Source of the DNA: Flavimaricola marinus
GTDB lineage: Bacteria; Pseudomonadota; Alphaproteobacteria; Rhodobacterales; Rhodobacteraceae
Direction of reading: 5' to 3'
Length of the DNA stretch: 64,000 nucleotides
Assembly: GCF_900184895.1 (NCBI RefSeq)
Contig: NZ_FXZK01000002.1
Location: 62,001 to 126,000, forward strand
Shown piece after piece: positions 58,272 through 64,000 of the stretch; position 1 is the stretch's first letter; each line of letters opens with the position of its first letter. Both the position numbers and the translations under genes were made by a program. A model generated the notes under the pieces. The model was not told the DNA's origin. It saw only the letters and a program-made list of their open reading frames with translations, and did not search any database.

Positions 58272-59231
58272 ATGGCCCCGCGCGATCTCAAGATTCCCGC
58301 CCAACGGCACCCTGAAAAGGCGCGCCGCCCGGACAATGCCCAGCCGAAAAAGCCCGATTGGATACGGGTCAAGGCACCGTCCTCCGAAGGTTACAAGAAA
58401 ACCCGCGACATCATGCGCGAACACAAGCTGGTCACGGTCTGCGAAGAGGCGGGCTGCCCGAATGTGGGCGAATGCTGGAGCCAGGGCCACGCCACCATGA
58501 TGATCATGGGCGAGGTCTGTACCCGGGCCTGCACCTTCTGCAACATCGCCACCGGCAAGCCACCCGAGGCGCTCGACGTCTTCGAGCCCGGGCGAGTCGC
58601 CGATGCGGTCAAGAAGTTGGGGCTGAACCACGTCGTCATCACGTCTGTGGACCGGGACGACGTCGAAGACGGCGGAGCCGAGCATTTCGCCCAGACCATC
58701 CGCGCGATCCGCAGGCAGGCCCCCGGCACCACGATCGAGATCCTGACGCCGGACTTCATCCGCTGCGACCCCGACGTGCTGCGGATCGTCGTCGAGGCCA
58801 AGCCCGACGTGTTCAACCACAACCTCGAAACCGTGCCCGGGCTCTACCCCGAGGTGCGGCCCGGCGCGCGGTATTTCCACTCGCTGCGGCTGCTCCAGCG
58901 GGTCAAGGAACTCGACCCGTCCATGTTCACCAAGTCGGGGATCATGGTGGGCTTGGGCGAAGACCGGCAGGCGGTGATTCAGGTGATGGAAGACATGCGC
59001 GCCGCCGACATCGATTTCCTGACCATCGGGCAATACCTGCAACCGACGCCCAAGCACCACGCCGTCGACCGGTTCGTCACCCCCGAGGAATTCGCCGCCT
59101 ACGAAAAGGCCGCCTACGGCAAGGGCTTCCTCATGGTCTCCGCCACGCCGCTGACCCGGTCGAGCTACCACGCCGGCGACGATTTCGCCCGGCTGCGCGA
59201 AGCGCGGCTGGCAAAACTGGCCCGGGGGTAG
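58272..59231 (+). CDS. lipA: Lipoyl synthase
   Basis: This protein has 319 residues from the ATG at 58272, which follows AAGGAG by six bases. An ATG at 58266 is too close to that site. The auxiliary cluster motif is [13 protein letters not shown] and the radical-SAM motif is CTRACTFCN. It inserts sulfur into octanoyl groups of lipoyl proteins. The C-terminus has [16 protein letters not shown]. lipB is not in the window. Confidence 0.97.
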   Translation: MAPRDLKIPAQRHPEKARRPDNAQPKKPDWIRVKAPSSEGYKKTRDIMREHKLVTVCEEAGCPNVGECWSQGHATMMIMGEVCTRACTFCNIATGKPPEALDVFEPGRVADAVKKLGLNHVVITSVDRDDVEDGGAEHFAQTIRAIRRQAPGTTIEILTPDFIRCDPDVLRIVVEAKPDVFNHNLETVPGLYPEVRPGARYFHSLRLLQRVKELDPSMFTKSGIMVGLGEDRQAVIQVMEDMRAADIDFLTIGQYLQPTPKHHAVDRFVTPEEFAAYEKAAYGKGFLMVSATPLTRSSYHAGDDFARLREARLAKLARG

Positions 59232-59493
59232 AAGCGCGATCACGCCAGCGGATGACACCCCTGAATGTCCGCTTGGAGCCCTTCTTGACCAATGCTGCAC
59301 GGTGAAAAAGTGGCTGTTTTGCCAATTAACGTGGTCATTCTAGCTACTCCTTCGATGACCAGTTTTCATGTTTTCGAATTGTACAGATTACGTTCTCTGG
59401 GCTAGTTAATTGCATGAAGACTTGCCAGCCGAGTTAGCACTGCAGTAAAATACTGTGCCTTATCAAAACTATAAAGGCGGGAACACTGATCAA
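59232..59493. other. AT-rich noncoding gap before the ClpP-like gene
   Basis: This 262-bp stretch has no supportable reading frame and is clearly richer in A+T than its neighbours. It probably holds the promoter of the ClpP-like gene. I see no clear -35/-10 pair or inverted repeat. Confidence 0.5.
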
Positions 59494-60429
59494 ATGATCC
59501 GAAACTACATTCTGTTCGGTGTACTTTTGTTGGCTGCTGTGCCCGCGTCTGCAGCAGATTTCTCTGTTGGGTCAGGTACCTGCGACCTCGTCCTGTCTGG
59601 TCAAATAGAAGCAGGCGACTTCCAAGCTATCCAAGATTCCTCCATTGGATGGGGCGGCACTCTTTGCTTGGATAGCCCTGGTGGAAGCCTTTCGGAGGGA
59701 TTAAAAATTGCGAGGTATCTTGTCTCCAATTCGATTGGAACTCGGCTAGAAGCTGATGTTCGGTGCTATTCGGCCTGCGCCATCATCTTCATGTCGGGAA
59801 GTTCAACAATTGATGTATTCGTGTCTCCGAGAAGGTCTATGCACGTCGCAGCAGATCTCGGTTTCCACGCTCCCTATCTCATCACGCCAAACGATGTCTA
59901 TGATCAACAAGCAGTTGAGTTGGCCTACGCCGTCGCGGTTAGCCAAATGGCAGAACTGATGGGTATCGGCACTCATCCGTATGCTCCCGGCGAAGGCTCT
60001 ATAAGCGTTCGATTGTTCCTAGAGATGTTGAAGCGGGGGCCATATGAACTCTTCATGATTGATACCCCCGGACGGGCGTTGGAATATGAAATTGAACTCT
60101 TTGGTGCACCAACTCCCCTTTGGAACAAAGATTCTCTCTGCCAAGCGTGTACTAACTATTACAATGGTTACGTTTATCGCGATATGTGTAATCGGGATCC
60201 GGTCAAGATAAGAGAAGAGAACTCATTTATAGATGTCGCATTCCATGGCGTGGGTGCCGAGGGATCACTGTACTGCGGCCTCAGAATCTACCATTCCGGT
60301 GCCAATGCTCAAATTGCTTGGATCAATAAGAATCCTCTCTTTGCTGACGAATTAACGTCAAATGAAGATGACCTTGTTCCGATTTCGCCTGAACTTGCTT
60401 TGGATCGGATTGGTTCAAACGATCGCTAA
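59494..60429 (+). CDS. Secreted ClpP/crotonase-like protein, likely acquired
   Basis: This protein has 311 residues from the ATG at 59494. A frame to 59455 would add a poor leader. The signal peptide MIRNYILFGVLLLAAVPASA leads to a ClpP-like region: CLDSPGGSLSEGLKIARYL and RCYSACAIIFMSG, where the Ser may be the nucleophile. Multiple Cys suggest disulfides in the periplasm. The codon use (ATA, TTA, TTG) and A+T content differ from every neighbour, a sign of transfer. Confidence 0.78.
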   Translation: MIRNYILFGVLLLAAVPASAADFSVGSGTCDLVLSGQIEAGDFQAIQDSSIGWGGTLCLDSPGGSLSEGLKIARYLVSNSIGTRLEADVRCYSACAIIFMSGSSTIDVFVSPRRSMHVAADLGFHAPYLITPNDVYDQQAVELAYAVAVSQMAELMGIGTHPYAPGEGSISVRLFLEMLKRGPYELFMIDTPGRALEYEIELFGAPTPLWNKDSLCQACTNYYNGYVYRDMCNRDPVKIREENSFIDVAFHGVGAEGSLYCGLRIYHSGANAQIAWINKNPLFADELTSNEDDLVPISPELALDRIGSNDR

Positions 60430-60613
60430 CAGGAAAGCCAGTATCCAATACATTAGAATGTCCACAACAGATCTTGGATATTTCTCTATTTGTGGCCGCA
60501 AAGCGCAGAAACCTACTACTGAAATTTCTGCTCGCCATGTCAGCTTTGTCCGCATTGCGGACATGGGCAAGACACGAAATAAGCGGCCTTGCCCCAATGT
60601 CCTTTGCTCGATT

Positions 60614-61498
60614 TCACTCGATAGGCGGCACGGCCTTCAAATAGGCCGCAATGGCGGTGCGGTCCGACGCAGGCAATTGGCTGGTGTTGCCGATCACGTC
60701 GACCATCTCGCCCCCTGCGGTGTCGAATTCCGGGGTGAAGCCGGAATTCAGATACTCGGCGATCTCGGTTTCGGACCATGTCAGCTCGGCGGGGGTGATG
60801 TTGGGGATATTGCCCTCGCCGCTCGGATTGGGGGCACCGGCCAGCCAGCGCGACCGGTCCAGCCCGCCCAGCGCGTTGCGCGGGGTGTGACATTCGGCAC
60901 AATGGCCGAGCGCCTCGGCAAGATAGCGGCCGCGTTCGGCCTCTGGGCTCAGATCGCCGTCCACGGTCCAGCCGGCATCGGCGAAGAGCAGCTTCCAGCC
61001 ACCGAGAGACCTGCGGATGTTGAACGGAAAGCCGACCTCGTGAGGCTGGCTCGGCGTGGCATCGGCGGGCAGGGTGCGCAGATAGGCGATCAGGTCGAGC
61101 ACGTCCTGCGGCGCGGCATTTGCATAGGTCGTGTATGGAAAGGCGGGGTAATAGTGCGCTCCCTCGGGGGATACGCCATGGATCACCGCATTCGCGATAT
61201 CCAGATCCGACCAGGCCCCGATCCCGGCCTCCGGGTCCGACGAGATGTTCGGAGCGATGAACGTCCCGAAATCCGAGGCAAAGCGGCGGCCACCGGCGAG
61301 GACCACGGTCTCCGCGGTCTCGGTGACCTCCGGCGCCAAATGGCACGAGGCGCAGCCAGCGGCCGCAAAAACCAAAGCGCCGGCTTCGGGATCGCCGGTC
61401 ATGCCGGCAAAAGTATCGTCTGGCAACGATGCAGGGCGCGTGAGAAACCACGCGCCCGCAACACCGGCCACTGCGACAATCGTCAAGGCGCGCAGCAT
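60614..61498 (-). CDS. Dihaem cytochrome c
   Basis: This 294-residue protein has a signal or anchor (MLRALTIVAVAGVAGAWFL) and two haem c motifs, GCASCHLAPE (residues about 48-57) and CAECHTPRNALGG. NITPAELTWSETEIAEYLNSGF resembles the dehydrogenase-associated dihaem cytochromes. It probably passes electrons from a periplasmic dehydrogenase, not encoded nearby, to the respiratory chain. It lies just downstream of the cytochrome c' gene on the same strand. Confidence 0.9.
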   Translation of the reverse strand: MLRALTIVAVAGVAGAWFLTRPASLPDDTFAGMTGDPEAGALVFAAAGCASCHLAPEVTETAETVVLAGGRRFASDFGTFIAPNISSDPEAGIGAWSDLDIANAVIHGVSPEGAHYYPAFPYTTYANAAPQDVLDLIAYLRTLPADATPSQPHEVGFPFNIRRSLGGWKLLFADAGWTVDGDLSPEAERGRYLAEALGHCAECHTPRNALGGLDRSRWLAGAPNPSGEGNIPNITPAELTWSETEIAEYLNSGFTPEFDTAGGEMVDVIGNTSQLPASDRTAIAAYLKAVPPIE

Positions 61499-61519
61499 GG
61501 CGGCTCCTTCAGGATTGGA

Positions 61520-61993
61520 TTATTCCGGCTGGCGATAGGCGCGATGGCACGATCCGCACGACCCGCCGACCGGGCCGAAGGCGGCCTTCATGCTGTCCAG
61601 ATCGGTGCCGGCCACTTCGTTGAGCGCCGCGACGGCCTCGCCGAACTTCTGACCTTCGGCGGCGATCCCGGCAAAGTCTTCCCAGATCACGGGCAAGGCG
61701 CGGGAGCCTTCGACGGCGGCGCTGTCGGAGCCGGGGGGCCAGTAGGCGGCCTGGCTCACGGTCGACAGGGTGGCAAGGTTGCCAGCCGCCATGGCAGCCA
61801 TATCGGCGTCATAGGGGATCTGCTCCTGAGCCATGCCACCCAGAATGCCGAGGTTGAATGCATAAAGCTGCATGTGGGACTGGCGGGCGTTGATGGCGCC
61901 TTGGATCGCGCGATCGACGTGGCTATCTGCAAAGACGACCGTTGCGGAAAGGATGCCTGCAACGCCCAATGCGATCGTTTTGTTCAATTTCAT
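61520..61993 (-). CDS. Cytochrome c' (class II)
   Basis: This protein has 157 residues from the ATG at 61993. It has a signal peptide ending VVFA. The four-helix cytochrome c' fold has the C-terminal haem motif CGSCHRAYR, typical of class II. Such proteins bind NO or CO and protect against nitrosative stress. It is upstream of the dihaem cytochrome gene by 21 bases and divergent from the LysR gene. Confidence 0.9.
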   Translation of the reverse strand: MKLNKTIALGVAGILSATVVFADSHVDRAIQGAINARQSHMQLYAFNLGILGGMAQEQIPYDADMAAMAAGNLATLSTVSQAAYWPPGSDSAAVEGSRALPVIWEDFAGIAAEGQKFGEAVAALNEVAGTDLDSMKAAFGPVGGSCGSCHRAYRQPE

Positions 61994-62089
61994 GCCGATT
62001 GACTCCCTGATGGTTAGCACTCTTATGGCCACGATACCGAAACACCGATATATGGCCATTGGGCATTTGTGCGTAACGGGGTGCGATAG

Positions 62090-62956
62090 ATGCACAGGGG
62101 CAATTGGGACGACCTGAGATATGTGCTGGCTGTGGCCGAATCCGGCTCCGTCAGCGCGGCTTCGCGGCGTTTGGGGGTCAATCATGCCACAGTTTTACGC
62201 AGAATCTCGGCTTTTGAGGAAACTCAGGGCGCTGCCGTGTTCGACCGCTCCGCGCAGGGATATTCGGTCCTTCCAGATAAACTTCGCGTGATCGAAGCGG
62301 CGCGGGGGGCGGCGCTGGCGATGGACAGGGTCGATCAGCTGCTCAGGGGCGACGGACAATCCAGCGTTGAGCGAATCCGGATCACCTCGACCGATACATT
62401 CTGTCTGGCGATCCTGCCCGAGGCATTAGCCAAGATTGACCTGAGCGACGCGCAGATCGAATTGTGCAGCTCCAACAATCACATCGACCTGTCGCGGCTC
62501 CGGGCGGATATCGCGGTGCGCCCCGCGATGTCGCTGCCCGGCGACATGACCGGAGATCATGCGGCGGACCTCGGGGTCGCGGTCTACGGTCGGGCAGGGA
62601 CGGCTTGCGATCACTGGTTGGGGCTCTGCGGGTCCTTGTCCCGGTCCGAAGGGGCCAACTGGATGGCCGACAACGTCGAGCTTCAGGATATTCGCGGCGG
62701 TGCAGACAGCTTCGTGGTCTTGCGCGAGCTGGCGGCGCATTCGACGGGGCGCACGATCCTGCCGTGCTGTCTGGGGGATCCCGATCCCCGGCTGGAGCGA
62801 CTCGATATCACGCTGCCGGTCAAATCGGTGCCGGTCTGGGTCGCCTGCCACGCCGATCTGGCCGAAGTCCCGCGGCTGCAAAGCGTGCGGCGCAGACTTG
62901 CCGGGGCCTTGGGCGAGATGCGGCAAAAGCTGCTCGGCTCGGCCGCAGAGAGCTAG
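62090..62956 (+). CDS. LysR-type transcriptional regulator
   Basis: This 288-residue protein has the N-terminal winged helix (WDDLRYVLAVAESGSVSAAS, NHATVLRRISAFEE). A substrate-binding domain follows. It is divergent from the two cytochrome genes with a 96-bp space, the usual layout for a LysR protein that controls its neighbour. Its ligand is not predicted. It ends in a 4-bp overlap with the small membrane protein gene. Confidence 0.9.
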   Translation: MHRGNWDDLRYVLAVAESGSVSAASRRLGVNHATVLRRISAFEETQGAAVFDRSAQGYSVLPDKLRVIEAARGAALAMDRVDQLLRGDGQSSVERIRITSTDTFCLAILPEALAKIDLSDAQIELCSSNNHIDLSRLRADIAVRPAMSLPGDMTGDHAADLGVAVYGRAGTACDHWLGLCGSLSRSEGANWMADNVELQDIRGGADSFVVLRELAAHSTGRTILPCCLGDPDPRLERLDITLPVKSVPVWVACHADLAEVPRLQSVRRRLAGALGEMRQKLLGSAAES

Positions 62957-63135
62957 CGGATCACCGGTCGCCGGGCGGCCGTCGGGGTCAGCCACTCAGG
63001 CCAGCCCACGAACCGCTCGACCGCGAACAGCGCCAGACAAAGGGCGATCACGCCCAGCACCAGCACGACGCGGCTCGCAGAGGGCGGGTTCTGCGCCCAG
63101 CGCTTGGCGCGCATCATCCAATGGATGTAGTTCAC
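62953..63135 (-). CDS. Small membrane protein beside hpt
   Basis: This 60-residue protein has one central membrane helix ([21 protein letters not shown]). [19 protein letters not shown] at the N-terminus is basic, so the N-terminus is probably cytoplasmic. The ATG overlaps the hpt stop by four bases, which shows translational coupling. The function is unknown. Confidence 0.78.
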   Translation of the reverse strand: MNYIHWMMRAKRWAQNPPSASRVVLVLGVIALCLALFAVERFVGWPEWLTPTAARRPVIR

Positions 63136-63683
63136 TCGGGCGCGTCCACGAACCGGACCTTGCCGATATAGGGCAGGTTGCGATTGCGCTGCGCGAAATC
63201 GATGCCATATCCCACCACGAACTCGTCCGGGATCGAAAACCCGATCCAGTCGGCGGTGAAATCCACCTCGCGGCGGGACGGCTTGTCGAGAAGGGCGATA
63301 GTCTTCATCCGGGCCGGATTGCGGCCGCCCAGAAATCGGGCGACATGGCTCAGGGTGTGGCCGGTATCGACGATATCCTCCACGATCAGCACATCGCGGC
63401 CCTCGATCTTGCCGCGCAGATCCTTGAGAATGCGCACCTCGCGGCTGCTTTCCATCGCATCGCCATAAGACGACGCCTCAAGAAAATCGACCTCGACCGG
63501 CAGGTCCAACTCGCGGACCAGGTCTGCGATGAACACGAAGGATCCACGGAGCAGGCCGACGACCACAAGCTTGTCGGTGCCTTCGAACTCGTCGCGGATT
63601 TCGTCGGCCAGATCTTCGATCCGGGCGGCAATGGATTTCGCCGAGATCATCTGATCAATCACATATGGCTTTCGATCGGCCAT
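63132..63683 (-). CDS. hpt: Hypoxanthine phosphoribosyltransferase
   Basis: This 183-residue purine salvage enzyme has the PRPP motif [15 protein letters not shown] (residues about 104-118), the [12 protein letters not shown] loop, and [20 protein letters not shown]. It converts hypoxanthine and guanine to nucleotides. A short membrane protein gene follows by overlap. Confidence 0.95.
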   Translation of the reverse strand: MADRKPYVIDQMISAKSIAARIEDLADEIRDEFEGTDKLVVVGLLRGSFVFIADLVRELDLPVEVDFLEASSYGDAMESSREVRILKDLRGKIEGRDVLIVEDIVDTGHTLSHVARFLGGRNPARMKTIALLDKPSRREVDFTADWIGFSIPDEFVVGYGIDFAQRNRNLPYIGKVRFVDAPE

Positions 63684-63896
63684 GGTCGTCCTCCGGGGGT
63701 TGGTCCGGCCTCGGTCTAGCGCGGCAGGCAGGCGGTGTCACCGGGCAACCGGGTCCGGCGCGCCGGGGATCCGGCGGTTTGAGGACTTTTTCGCCCCATT
63801 CCCCGGCAGATTACAGGTCTGCGGCAAGGCATCCCCTTGAATCCCCCGACAGAGGTCTGACATGTAACCGGACACAGCGAAACGGACACACCCGCC

Positions 63897-64000
63897 ATGC
63901 CGACACATTCCGAGACCAGACACCTGCCTTATTCCGCCCAGCAGATGTATGATCTCGTCGCAGATGTGGCCCATTACCCCGAGTTCCTGCCCTGGACGGC
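63897..64000 (+). CDS. COQ10/RatA-type START-domain protein, partial
   Basis: The last 104 bases encode MPTHSETRHLPYSAQQMYDL followed by VADVAHYPEFLPW. This is the N-terminus of the ubiquinone-binding COQ10/RatA family. The gene continues beyond the right edge. Members support ubiquinone function in respiration. The 213 bp upstream hold no other gene I can support. Confidence 0.85.
   Translation, partial: MPTHSETRHLPYSAQQMYDLVADVAHYPEFLPWT

Noticed and set aside
60362-62002. 546-residue plus-strand frame
   Set aside because: It is antisense to the dihaem cytochrome and cytochrome c' genes, both of which have signal peptides and haem motifs.
62559-63719. 386-residue plus-strand frame
   Set aside because: It overlaps the LysR gene in another frame and runs antisense to hpt; no motif is seen.

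Overview
The window is high-GC chromosomal DNA from an alphaproteobacterium, most likely a marine Rhodobacteraceae (Roseobacter-group) organism. The evidence is the gene set itself: L21 with a C-terminal helix-hairpin-helix tail, a ChpT phosphotransferase, DUF6456 and DUF6477 proteins, an OlsB/OlsA ornithine-lipid pair, an MttB-family methyltransferase and a CtaA of the alphaproteobacterial type. There is no rRNA, CRISPR array or intact insertion sequence. One tRNA gene (Ser, CGA) is present.

Region 1 (1-9050) is respiratory. A multihaem cytochrome c gene with at least five CXXCH motifs runs off the left edge. It is divergent from a complete Na+-NQR-type operon, nqrABCDEF-apbE-nqrM, followed by a CBS-domain gene. 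The NqrB subunit is short and lacks the SGAT threonine that carries covalent FMN in characterised NqrB, while NqrC keeps its flavin site. This is the most unusual system in the window. A flavodoxin-fold quinone reductase gene follows.

Region 2 (9090-17370) holds a CUT1 ABC importer split into two divergent arms, with an IclR regulator and a palindromic candidate operator between them. A XRE-cupin regulator and the threonine-degradation pair kbl-tdh follow, with a second candidate operator in front of kbl. The Tdh has lost all the structural-zinc cysteines.

Region 3 (17560-34850) is mostly housekeeping. It contains tRNA-Ser, a DUF2059 protein, rplU-rpmA, a GNAT gene, obgE-proB-proA, chpT, olsB-olsA, thiE, a TfoX-like gene, trmJ, ctaA, an M32 carboxypeptidase, a DUF1127 gene, a MocR regulator sitting on three copies of its likely operator, and rplM-rpsI.

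Region 4 (34860-52250) carries a Pot-type ABC importer without a binding protein, a TetR regulator, ppk2, an alpha/beta hydrolase, a MetA with the acetyl-CoA-type glutamate, two EamA exporters, a FadL-like porin, a metallopeptidase-like protein lacking the catalytic Glu, guaA, an MttB homologue without pyrrolysine, DUF6477, and a DUF6456 gene broken by a frameshift.

Region 5 (52260-64000) holds a methyltransferase and a loose cluster of FemAB-like, glycosyltransferase, DegT-like, protein arginine methyltransferase-like and hexapeptide acyltransferase genes, then lipA. An AT-rich patch encodes a secreted ClpP-like protein. A dihaem cytochrome c, a cytochrome c', a LysR regulator, hpt with a small membrane protein, and the start of a COQ10/RatA-like gene complete the window.

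Starts were chosen from ribosome binding sites, operon overlaps and family lengths. All family assignments are by eye from sequence motifs; no database search was run.
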